A stretch of 64,000 bases of DNA from Vicia villosa (lineage: Eukaryota > Streptophyta > Magnoliopsida > Fabales > Fabaceae): the NCBI RefSeq assembly GCF_029867415.1, contig NW_026705157.1:62001-126000 (forward strand). The letters are read 5' to 3'. Positions 23,153 to 34,132 of the stretch are shown here, piece by piece. A program made the position numbers and the translations under genes. How positions within the stretch are numbered: the first letter of the stretch is position 1; each line of letters begins with the position of its first letter. A model generated the notes under the pieces. That model did not search any database. It saw only the letters and a list, made by a program, of their open reading frames with translations, and was not told the origin of the DNA.

Positions 23153-25688
23153 TGTCATACCCCAATTTTTGACCTAAGATACCACCTCATATCATATCAT
23201 ATGCATCATTTGCATCACTAACAAATTGCATAGCTTGTGTTTGCTACTTGTGACTCAGCAGGGTTTAATCAAGAAATCACTCATCAGTACAATTAACAAT
23301 CAGTTAGGGTTTTGTTCTCCCTTCATCTCAAATGAACCATCTTCATCAACAATAAACATTTGGTCCTCAAAGATTCATTTCAACAAGCTCAAAAGCTTTG
23401 AATCAACCAGATTAGGGTTTTGACTGAAGACAACATACTTCTGAGTTTTGCTCAGGATTTGACCCAATGACTTTGGACATGAACTCAGGACTCCAAATGC
23501 ATCATCTTGACCTAATCTATTGTCTCAAGACATCTCCCACACAAGGATTGATCAACAGTGAAAATTCAAGACATCAGACTAGGGTTTTGAACTATCAGGG
23601 ACTGAAATCAGGGATCACATTTGGGAAACCCTAAAAAGCTCCAGGGCATCAATCAAAGGGTTCAATCATCTCCAAATAATCCCTATGTCAATATCCAATG
23701 GAAATTGTACTTCAATTCAAGAGCCACGGTCATCAATTTCATCTAGCCCACAATTAGGGTTTTTAACCTAATTCGTCTGAACAACTGACTTTTTAATCAG
23801 GACATAGTACCACAACTCAAACCATGGCTCAAGATCCTCTAATACCTCAATTTGATCCATTCATACCATTCATTTGGTGAGGATAGCTTGATTCATCTGA
23901 AATCTCCAGAAACGTGATTCACCTGAAAAAGTCGACTATACAAGATCACCATTGACTTTTTGGAATATTTGGTCAACCATGACTCTTGAAGTTTTAAATC
24001 ATCAATATATGATATTTGAAGTCATTTGATCAAGGAAAATCAAGAAAATCAATCAAGAATCAAAAAGTCAAAAGTTTGACTTTTCATACTTAGAAAATTT
24101 TCTAAGTATTCTCAAGGGTTTTTTCCAAACTTTGGAAGGGAATATCTCAAAATTTCACCTACAAACTGAAAAAAACTTCCAACATGAATGTTTTAGATTT
24201 TGATCCAATGAACAACTTTGTCACATATAAGTTTTTTCCATAAGATTAACCATTTGAGAGATATGGAGTTTCAAAGTTGGTATCTTTTGGAAAATTCACT
24301 AAAAAACTTCATTTTTTCCAAAGTTCATGGATCTTTTTCACCCATTTCCTTAAAGATCTTGAAGAAGCTTTCAACTAGGGATTTGAAGTACATAACAAGA
24401 GCTTTCCAAAATGTCCAAGAGCATGAAAAAATATTGAGTGGAGCTATGGTTTTGAATTTTGTCATTAGAGGTCTTTATGCTTGAATCATAAGCCATTTTT
24501 TCACAAAGTTTGAACACTTTTTACGTTATGATGCAAGCAATGACATAAACAAGCAATGAGTGCAAGATATTTATCATTTGAGATCAGATTGGAAAGAGAT
24601 AAGAAGCATTGGAGATTTTAACCACGGTTAGCCATTTTAACCTTATGCATTAAATGTGAAAGATTCCATTTTATCTCTTAATGCCAAATCACCATTCTAA
24701 TTTCAACTTGCAAAGCTTTGTATTCGGAATTCTTGGCCTATAAATAGAGGTCATTTCTCCATTCAAAATCACACCAAAACCTTTCCAAGCATTGGTTTTC
24801 TCTTTCTTTCTTAAGTTGCAAGTTTCATGAGTTTCAAAGAGGGAGAATTGCAATTTCCATCTCTTGCAATTTCTAAGCAAAGTGTTGCTTCTAACACTTC
24901 CTAAATATCATATGGAAGTTGTTTGATCCACTCATACACTCCAAAACACTCTAAATCTCAAAATCACTACCTCACTTCCATATATGCATAAAGAGAGCCT
25001 TATCATGCCAATTCTCACACCAGGCCATTTCTGTCCAAACTAACCTTCCAAACATCACCAATACACTTCATATGAATGATCCAAACACTCACCATCAATC
25101 TAAAACATTAGAATCATCAAATTCAATTCATACTTGGCCCTACTGCAGATCGGGTTCCATGGAGTGAGCCAGATGAATTCAATTCATTCCAAGCATTCAA
25201 ACATGTTCCATAAGGTCCATTGAAGCTGTCCAGATCAAGAAGCAACATCTGGAACCTCTCTTTTGCAGAATTAGATTTCCAGTTTTGCAAGCTTTTGAGG
25301 TAAGTGCTTTGAACTTCAAACTCCGTCATACATGCATCATAAATGAAATATTGCTTTGCTATCTTGTTTATGCACTATCACTGATCATTAACCCTCAATC
25401 AATTGCATAATTCATCAATCATACACGATTTCATGTTCAAATTCAGTTTTAGGGTTCTTCACGATTTCCAGAAAATTGATAGCCTTAGAGTGAAAATAAA
25501 TGAAATTAAAGATCATCATTGTGTTTCTTGTGAAAAACCGAGTGAGATAGACTATCTACTCGATCAAAATGACCCAGTTTTAAAGATTTTCAAAATCAAA
25601 TGGGGATGGTGTTCTTGGCGCCATTTTCTGTTCAGAAATTTCAAATATTAGTTTTTAAATATAATTAAATGGAAGCGTTATACTTACA

Positions 25689-25762
25689 AGCTGCACGCGC
25701 AGCTCAATTGGTAAGTGTTTTGGTTGGTAACCTCCAGGTCGTGGGTTCAACACCCTTAGGGA
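25689..25762 (+). other. tRNA-like block with A and B boxes in LTR
   Basis: GCGCAGCTCAATTGGTAAG resembles a tRNA D-arm/A box, and 48 bp later GTCGTGGGTTCAACACCC resembles a T-arm/B box. The acceptor arms do not pair, so it is not a tRNA gene. It could be a tRNA-derived (SINE-like) insertion or an internal Pol III promoter relic. Confidence 0.45.
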
Positions 25763-26179
25763 CCAAACCTTCTTTTCTAACACTTATTTTCTTCATTTTT
25801 TTTTCACAAATTCAACACTTGTTTTAACCAATCAAAACTCATCATTTTTACTTCATTTTTTGTACACTCTTTATTTAATATGTATATTTTATGAATATCT
25901 AAAAAAATCACAAAAAATAATATTTATTTGATACATTTTTATTAGGTTTAAAATGACATATTTTTAAGTGTTTTTAATACTTTAAATATTGTTTTTCATT
26001 TGATTTTAAAAAAAACCTAATCACTTGTAAATATTTTGTGATCAAACCCTAATCACTTGTCTTTATCTTAATTAAGTTGACTTTTGTCAAAATTCAAACT
26101 GTTTTCAACAAACGATCAAAGTTTTCAAACGACGAAACCTCGCGTTTTTTAACAAATCAATTAACCATGTTTGAGTTGT

Positions 26180-27050
26180 AAAATAAAACATGGGCCTCTA
26201 TTTTGAGTTGTAAGTCCCATTCCATTTCATTTTGTACATATTTTCTTAAAAAAGCTTTTTGTACATAACTTTTGCAAAACTTTTGTTTTAAATCAAAACC
26301 TTTTCAAAAACACCATGTTATATAAAATAAAACATGGGCATCCCTTAAGGTATAAGTCCCATTCCCTTGTATAAAATTAGGTATTTCTTTGTATATACGC
26401 CTATATTTTTTATACCTCGATCAATTTGATTTAAACCCTTGAATAACAAATCAAAAATTAGGGTTTTCTTCAAAATCTTCCTGGGCCTCCCTCAAGGTAT
26501 AAGTCCCAACCCCCTTTGTAAATATTTGTTTACATAGCTTTGAATAAACTCATTGGGCCTCTCCCCGAGTATAAGTCCCAACTCCCGTGTACATAACCTT
26601 GTTTGATAAACTGTTCATCCTTAAAGGTATATTTCCTTCATAAACTCCCATGTACACATACACTTTATCATATATACTTGTTCATACTTGTTCATATTTG
26701 TTCATATACTTGTTCATATTTGTTCATATACTTGTTCATGTTATATATACTTGTTCAACTTAGTACAACACTAGGTTCCCCATAGCCTCCTATTGGGCTT
26801 CGTGCAAAGAATCTCCCTTAGCTAGGTTAGGACATAGAGTATGGTTTCCCGGTGAAATCGCTCTAAGAGCTCAAACCAACTATACCATGCCTCCTCTCGG
26901 GCTTAATACAAACGACTTGTCCCTCCAATAGCCTCCTCTTGGGCTTACAATGCAAGGACCCTCGATTGTCCCTCCCATAGCCTCCTTTTGGGCTTACAAT
27001 GCAAGGACCCTCGGATAGCCTCCTCTTGGACTTCGTACAAGGACCCACGG
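26180..27050. repeat. Degenerate repeats in LTR: TATAAGTCCCA and TAGCCTCCTCTTGGGCTT units
   Basis: The first part has four spaced copies of a GGGCCTC...TATAAGTCCCAAC phrase (about 26190, 26335, 26485, 26555). A TTGTTCATA run follows at 26674-26755. The part 26785-27050 has five units of GCCTCCT-TTGGGCTT followed by a 'caaggaccc' tail. All belong to the solo LTR. Confidence 0.65.
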
Positions 27051-27156
27051 GCTTCTTAAAAGCATCCCCATATCCAAATCAAATACCCTAGGAGATTAGA
27101 CATTTATCATCTCTATGATAGGAGTATCTCTTCTATATCATCACAATCAAACTTTC

Positions 27157-27330
27157 TTTTTGCCACAAGGCTGGCTAATTAATCAAAAGTTTTTGCCACA
27201 AGGCTGGCTCATCAAAACTTTTTGCCACAAGGCTGGCTCATCAAAAATTTTTGCCACAAGGCTGGCTTATCAAAAGTTTTTGCCACAAGGCTGGCTAATC
27301 AAACTTGTTTTTGCCACAAGGCTGGCTAAA
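27157..27330. repeat. Tandem repeat of TTTTTGCCACAAGGCTGGCT, six copies
   Basis: Six copies of a 27-34 bp unit TTTTTGCCACAAGGCTGGCT plus ATCAAAA spacers. The open frame of 89 residues over it is a by-product of the repeat. Confidence 0.9.
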
Positions 27331-28046
27331 CAAAACATCTTTATTATTCTAAGAACCATAAGTGGCACAGCCCAGGTCTTATAATGAAAAGATTCAAACA
27401 AAATCAAACAGATGTATGTGATGAAATAGATTAGATACATCGAGCATTAAGATGACATTTGTCTCTTTTCCTTTGCTTCCACTAGCATAAGTTGGAACTA
27501 CGATTGCTCTGACTTTCTCAACATCCCTTTGAGAATACGTAGGCACAAGGTCTCATCCTTGGCGAGCAAACGTCTATCTCCCTCAAACCACTCAAACCTT
27601 AGCACCCCGTAGACCTCGAGCTACAGATGCTCTAATTCCCTCTAAGGGATATGTATGCAGAAGATTGCGATGATCTTTGCGAGCATAATCAAACAAACAC
27701 CTTAGGTTCCACCTATCTCACAACAGAAAACCTCCCTAATAGCATAGAAAGAAATAAACAGACAAATATAACAAAGAAACCTATAGAGTACTATAGATAC
27801 GTAGGGTGCTAATACCTTCCCTTCGTATAACCAACCCCTTACCCGGAATCTCTCCCCCTTTTTGCATTGCTTTTAATTTTGTATTATTTGCATTGCATAT
27901 CTTTTAAGGTTTGTGCAACTTTTTTCCTTTTCCTGTTTTGGAAACAATAAAAAGTTTGGTCGTGACAAAAACAAAAATCATTTTCTTGAGCATCGAGCCC
28001 AAAGAAGGCATCCGGTGTCTCATCCCGATTTTCACGCGACAGGCAC

Positions 28047-29149
28047 TTTCGAATGTGCACAGTGGGGCATATGGTGCTCACCAAGCGGGGCACAAAATGA
28101 AATGGCTTTTGTTCCGCTATGGAATGTATTGGCCTACCATGTTAAAGGACTGCATAGAGTTTGCAAAAGGATGTCAGGAATGTCAAGAACATGCAAGTAT
28201 TCAACATGCACCTGCAAATGAATTAAGTTCAATAATAAAACCATGGCCTTTCAGAGGTTGGGCATTAGACTTAATTGGAGAAATTCGTCCCACATCTTCC
28301 AAAGGTCAAAGATATATTTTAGTAGGAATAGACTACTTCACCAAATGGGTCGAAGCGATACCACTAGCCAATGCGGATCAGGAGGCTGTGATTGAGTTTA
28401 TTCAAAGACACATTTTATACAGATTTGGAATCCCAGAAAGTATAACCACAGATCAGGGATCAGTGTTTACTGGTCGGAAGATGCAAGAATTCGCCAAAGA
28501 AATGGGGTTCAAGTTATTTACTTCTACACCTTATTATGCTCAAGCAAATGGACAAGTCGAAGCAGCCAACAAAGTGATAATCGGTCTTATTAAGAAACAT
28601 GTAGGGAAGAAACCAAAAAATTGGCATAAAACATTGGACCAAGCACTTTGGGCCTGTCGAACATCACCAAAAGAAGATACTAATACTACACCTTTCCAGT
28701 TGACATTCGGACACGATGCGGTACTCCCAGTTGAGATATACTTGCAATCAGTCCGGATCTAGAGACAAGCAGAAATTCCCCCAAACGTGTATTGGGAAAT
28801 GATGATGAACGAATTAGTTGATCTGGACGAAGACAGACTTCGAGCGTTGGAAATGATAAAAAGACAGAAAGAAAGGGTGTCGAGAGCATACAACAAAAAG
28901 GTGAAAGGTAAAACATTTATCAATAATGACTTAGTTTGGAAAGTTATTTTGCCTATAGATCGAAAAAATCAGGCTTTAGGCAAATGGTTCCCACACTGGG
29001 AGGGACCTTTTCGAATCTTAAAAGTATTCTCAAATAACGCTTATGAGATAGAAGAGTTGGCAGAAGATCGCAGGATTTTGAGAGTAAATGGGAAATATCT
29101 GAAAAGATACAAGCCACTCATGCATGAAGTAAAAATAGCAAAAACGTAG
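28047..29149 (+). pseudogene. Element B pol: integrase
   Basis: Continues the frame broken at 23152. The zinc-binding HSGAYGAHQAGHKM...CQEC (HHCC) segment is followed by a catalytic core with Asp in WALDLIG, Asp in TTDQGSVF and Glu in ANGQVEAAN. The C-terminal part (WEGPFRILKV, then VNGKYLKRYKP) matches Ty3-gypsy integrases. One TAG at 28760-28762 interrupts it. It would insert the element's cDNA into the genome. It is non-functional here because of the inserted LTR and two stops. Confidence 0.9.
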
Positions 29150-29434
29150 ACATTAAAAGTATGCGCCATAGGCTAAAATGGTTGAGCAAGCACCAAAATG
29201 GCTTCGCATCTAAGTGAGATATATAGTAAATAAACTAAGAAAACAAAGCAATGTCAAAATATATTTCATCATGATTAAAAGAGTACATTCAGGGGAGAAG
29301 ATTGTGCTTGCATGCATAACCAAAGTTACAAAAAATAGAGGCACGCTAGAAGTTATCAAAAGGAGCGTTCAAAATTATAAACAATAAAACTAAGGCCTAC
29401 AACGCCTCCAAGAATGCCTCAAACAATGCACCCT

Positions 29435-30163
29435 TTAGTTGATCCTTTGCTCCAAACCTTCCAAGGATAGCAGGGGCAAGATTTCTGCTTCAAAAAGATC
29501 TAGAGATCCTTCCATGCGCATCCTCCTCACTATGCCCTATTTGACAAACATGTAGGATAACAACCTGCCGTAAGGAAGGCATGTCGCTATGCCTTGACGA
29601 GAAGCAGCAATAGCAACAGCTTCGGCAAGCTGTTTGAAGATCAGCAATGGAAAATTGATTTTCCTTCCCCGGATAGCACATAGTATGAACTCCAGATCCT
29701 CCACCATGATGCTTTCTTGATCCTGGTTTCGTGGGCAAAAGTTGCCCACTAAAAGTTGATGCCAAATCCTAATGATCTTGGCACTAAAAGGATCATTATC
29801 CAAGAGGGCCCTCAAGACAGAAAAGGTGGTCATGTTGAAGGAGTTATCATCAAACTCTTCTCCAGAGTTCTCGCATCTCAACAGTTCAGAGATAGACGAG
29901 GGAGAAATGGTAATAGGGGCTCTTCAAACCTTAGACACAATGGTGGTTCTTCCTTCTGGATCTATACGGAGGGACGCAAACATCCAGAAGTCCGCCAACA
30001 TGTTTGGATAAACAGATCCCTCCAGGATTCCCTGGTAAACCTATAGTTGTTGGTTGGCAAAGAGTGCGTCAACATTGATTTGGTTCTCATCGAACTCTTC
30101 TACAGAGAGTTTGAATTCTTTTTTGATAGAGGACCTGATGGTATTGTAAGTTAAAGGCGTCAT
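29435..30163 (-). pseudogene. Antisense extra ORF 2 of element B (243 codons)
   Basis: Lies opposite to gag-pol just beyond the integrase. From an ATG at 30163 the frame runs 243 codons to TAA at 29435 with three internal stops (after NQQL, after TIVSKV, after YMFVK), so it was once a continuous ORF of about 242 residues. Visible blocks include KKEFKLSVEEFDENQINVD, MLADFWMFASLRIDPEG and GRKINFPLLIFKQLAEAVA. I recognise no domain. Extra ORFs between pol and the 3' LTR are known from Tat elements; the function is unknown. A TATA box lies about 125 bp upstream. Confidence 0.65.
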
Positions 30164-30749
30164 TGTAAGCGAGGGAGTACAAAAAGGAAATTCTTTAAAC
30201 TCTATATTTAAAGGAGTACAAGAAGAAGAGAGAAAACTTTGATAAGAATATGAAAAGAGGATGAAGAAATGAGCAGAATTCCAAGGCTTATATAGAGGAC
30301 GTTGGCCATAAAAGAGTGATTATTCTTTAAGTTTTGATTGGACCGTGTTTGGTTTCCCCAAGAGAAGTTATGGACTCCGCCGTTTCCCGCCTTGGAAGTT
30401 GAAGTGTAATCATTTTAGAAATTGATACACGCACGTCTCAAGTAGACGTTTTGAAAAAGTGATGTCATCATTTAATGATGGTTGCGGCAAGAGAAGTAGA
30501 AACGTCAAGTCTAGGCTTGAGAGGCTGCAAAGAGTAATCATGTCACATGGGTACACTATCGAGGTCATTATGATAGTGGGAAAATGAATTTTTGACAATT
30601 TTAGGAATTGTTAAAATGTTATTTGTGACCGTCGCAGAATATAATGTATGGAGAATTGAAAGATAAATTGCACATACATTCCTTGGATAGTTTGATTACA
30701 AAATAAAGACTAAGTACGAAACACAAAAATAGTACAAGGGTTAAAACAA
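30164..30749. other. Spacer between the two antisense genes
   Basis: No coding sequence is seen. It holds the TATA box and leader of antisense ORF 2 on the right of that gene and the 3' flank of antisense gene 1. The rest is AT-rich and unremarkable. Confidence 0.5.
30288..30294 (-). promoter_or_regulatory. TATA box for antisense ORF 2
   Basis: On the minus strand CCTCTATATAAGCC, a textbook plant TATA box, lies about 125 nt upstream of the ATG at 30163. That leaves room for a 5' leader of about 95 nt. Inference from position and consensus only. Confidence 0.5.
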
Positions 30750-33700
30750 TTAATCAAAGTCCTTAGGAAGATTATCTTTCATCTTGGAATATTGGGATTC
30801 CCATAGAGACAGACGGTGTTCGATTAATGCCTGTTGTTTTTTTAGCTCTTCGATTTCTGGCACTAATTTGTGTGCCGTCTCGAGGTGTCGAATCCCCAAC
30901 TGCGCCACTTCAGTCAATTCTTTCTGTTGGGATTGTTTGATTTCCTCCTGGCGAGACCTGGCAGTTTTTATCTTCTCTTTGAGGCGTTTAATTTCTTGTT
31001 CCCAGGATTTGATATCCGCTTTACAAGTTTCATATTCCTTTTGGCGTTTCGTACGCTTAAGCTCAAGGGCATCATCCTTTTTTGTTGCATCTCCAGCAGC
31101 TTTCCACGAAGAACTATGAGAAGTCACTTTTGCTTTGAGTTGTTCGTCAACATTTTGCTTTCGAAGAGTATCAGCTTGAAGTTGATCAATCAGCAAACTC
31201 AGTGAAAAAATTACTTGTGAAACTTCCTCTGAGACCAAGAGTAAATCCACCTTCTTCAAAAGATTGCTCAAACCAAAACAGCTGGTGGAATCCTTGCTTA
31301 GACCTTCAATGAGGTTGGTTTCAAAGAACTTTTCCTTTATTTGACGAAGGAGGTTTGGAATATCATCCTTCTTACCACCTTCCGCTAAGACATTCGAAGA
31401 AGTTTCAAGCCTGATAGGCGAAACATTATCAGCATTCATCATAGTCTTGAGGAAGCTTACAGGATCAGTGTTTTTGAGTTGCTCTAGTTCTGTAGGAGTG
31501 AACACTGCAGGGGTCTGCTTCGAAGTAACCGCAGGAGTAACTATATTCCCAAAGGTCGAAGTTTCATTAGTGCCTGGCGGAGGCAAATTGGAAGCCTCAT
31601 CGGCAGCCTCATGTTCAAAGATAGTGTCTTCGCTTCCAGTTGGCTGCTCAACTACATTGTCACTGTTAGAACATTGAGGATTTTCTTCCATGTCTTCGTC
31701 TTTACGAGTAGGTGGAGAAGCATCATTTGAATGACTTTCTTCAGCATGCACAGTTGGAACGATAGTTGCAATGGGATGAACATCTTCGAGAACTGGAGAA
31801 AGAACAGGAGATTTACGTCGAGGAATACCTGTACGTGAAATTTAAATTTGTTAAGACAGGAAATTTGAAAAATGGTGTCTCAATTAAAAGGGACGAATAT
31901 ATACCATGAAGATTATCAAGATCAATATTGAGATTTGAGGTGTTGAGATCAGAAGTAGCTGTGCCCACGTCATCCTACATTTACAAGGTAAGATGTAAAC
32001 TTAGCTGTTGAAGTTAAGTATGAAAAAATGGTTATATTATAAAATCCAAATACCTTGGTTGGGATATTATCTGGGCTCGAGTTATGGCTCTCCACAACTG
32101 GGATAGTACTAGTAACCTTTAAAGGAGATTCTTCAGAAGATACCTTATCACTCGAGGAAGCAAGCTTCGAAGTCCCAGATCCTTTTTCTTTGGTCAAAGA
32201 AATGGTAGTTTTTTGTCTTTTCTTCGTTGCTTGTCTAGTACGAGGAGGAGATTTGTCCTCATCATCTGAAGCATTAGTGCGAGAAATTTTCCGCTTTGAA
32301 GGTGTCGGAGGCTTCGAACTTTGAAAATGCACATTAATCAAAGTAAGTAATATTCAGAAAATTGCACAAGTTAGAATATAAGGTATGTACGTACCGTGGG
32401 TTTCTTGCCAATAGTGACAGAGTCACTCCCACTTGTCTTGGTGCTTTTCGAAGCTCCAGCATATTTCTGTGCAGGGGCTTCCTTAATAACTTTCTTTCGA
32501 GTCACAACTGCGAACAAGATGGAAATCAGTATTTAAGTAAGAAAAGAAAGTTAGTCGAAGGATAATCTAAACTCCAACCTTCAGGTATAGGAGTCAAAAC
32601 ACGAACATGCTCAAGACTTAAATGAAGATGTCCATTGAAATTAGACAAGGTGTGCTTAGTCAGAACCACCCGTTCAGCGCGTTTTTTAGATTGTTCACAA
32701 ATAATTTTGGGAACATTCCCACACACAAACCAGTCTGGAAAAGGAGGACTTAGAGCCACACCAAAATCAGCACTAGGTAGTGGAGGGAATTTTGGAGGAT
32801 TAAGTTTAAAAGCCACTTCATAACGTAGTTCAGATCGAACATACGTGGGCAATTTTAACTTATCCAGTTTAGCAGAAAACTTTTCACGTAAAGTGACCGC
32901 AGCTTCATGAACGGTCCGACTAAGGTCATCAGGCCTGTAGATAGTTTCAAAGAATTTTTGAAAGGCTTGGATTTCTTTAATATGAGTCGAAGTACCTTTA
33001 TGGAAGTTCTCCTGCACATCAGCAAAAGCTTTAGTTAGTTCTTGAGTAAGGCTCTCAGCATCGAAGATTTGCGTAGTATAATAATTTGTCCACCATTGAT
33101 GAAAATCTATGGTAGAGTAAAAGGCAGGCTCGAAGGAGATGGGAGAAAGAGTTGTGATGCCAACATATTTGGAGATTTTGGATTCATATTCATCTTCAGC
33201 TAAATGCAGAGTGTGTAGACACATGTGATTCCTCTTGTCATACATGCATTTTGGTTTAAGTTGAGCCAACCCAAATTATCTCGATACCAGATTTGGTTGG
33301 TAGCAAATAAGACAACAATGACTTTTAGGAGATCGAAGTCGGTGGTATAACAGTTTAGGAGTGAGGAAAGCCTCCCAAATAACCATGGATTCGGCTTGTT
33401 GGTCTGGAGAAGTTGCTGGAAATTCTCGAGTAAACCATTCAGGACCTACTGTCCTTTTTACAAAGGAAGCCATGGAAGGACTAAACTGATAACGTTTAAC
33501 GAACATCATCATGTACGCTAAAAAATATTCCTGAAGCTTTCCCATTTCTTCTTTTGGAGTCAGGTGAGCAAACCTAGTTCCTTCTACTGTTCGAATTTTA
33601 ATGGTTGTATCTTCTTCATCCACAATACCTTTAAATGGGAGATGAGCCTCGAATGTAGCGTTGAGCCATAGTTGCAACAACCAGAAGGGACCAGCAAAAA

Positions 33701-34127
33701 GGAGAGATCCTGTTTTGTAGTTCTTGACAAGATCTGTTGCTTCACCAAGATTCTCGTAAAGGAATCCTAGAATTAACTGGCTTAAGTTTAACTTTTTCCC
33801 AGCATTTATCTGGTTAGCCATACAAAGATATCTCTTTGCTACTTGGATAGACCTAGAACAAAAAAACACATCTCGAAAGCCAGAGTGCTAGAAACGCAAT
33901 GTGTTCTTCATCAGTGACTTCTGTGGACGTTTGGACATGGTATCTTTGGATAAAAGTAGTATAGGTGACTTTCACTTCATTAAACTGGATGGTGTTAGTA
34001 TCCATGAAGTGTGGATCGAAGATTTCCCCAATTGGTCGAAGCCCTGTAATAGCGGCTACATCGAAGAGGGTAGGGGTAATCATTCCACAAGGAAGGTGGA
34101 AAGTATTGTGAGAAGCATCCCAGAAGT
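30750..34127 (-). pseudogene. Antisense gene 1 of element B, exons 1 (3' part) to 5
   Basis: Minus-strand gene with GT-AG introns. Exon 1 continues from 47228 to 34127 and runs to 32579; exon 2 is 32507-32395, exon 3 32311-32054, exon 4 31974-31905, exon 5 31828-30750. Exon 1 opens with VHFWDASHNTFHLPCGM then TLFDVAAITGLRP, a plant-mobile-domain-like block. Exon 3 is basic and Ser-rich (SKRKIS, TKKRQK; possible nuclear signal). Exon 5 ends in a long Lys/Glu-rich coiled coil (QEIKRLKEKIKTARSRQEE). Defects: one extra T in a T7 run near 33862 and a TAA after NLVSR near 33275. Joined exon length minus that extra base is 3,609 nt, a multiple of three, which supports the model. Biochemical function unknown. 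Confidence 0.8.
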
Positions 34128-34132
34128 GTACT
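34128..34132. repeat. Target duplication GTACT, left copy
   Basis: Identical to 47228-47232 on the far side of the nested Ogre. It marks the insertion point inside exon 1 of antisense gene 1. Confidence 0.95.

Larger units (their letters stand above)
23153..28041 (+). mobile_element. Ogre-type solo LTR inside the integrase of element B, 4.9 kb
   Basis: Starts TGTCATACCCCAATTTTTGACC and ends TTTCACGCGACA, with a perfect 5-bp duplication GGCAC (23148-23152 and 28042-28046). Removing it restores the integrase frame at Tyr-Leu-Ala-Leu-Ser. At 4,889 bp it is longer than the other Ogre LTRs here and is probably a different subfamily. It contains several short tandem arrays in its 3' half and a 'ggtgctaataccttcccttcg' phrase near 27.8 kb. 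No internal domain is present. Confidence 0.92.

Noticed and set aside
25689..25762. Functional tRNA gene
   Set aside because: A and B boxes are suggestive, but the acceptor and anticodon arms do not pair.
27115..27384. 89-residue frame with repeated LPQGWLI
   Set aside because: Translation of the GCCACAAGGCTGGCT tandem array within the solo LTR.
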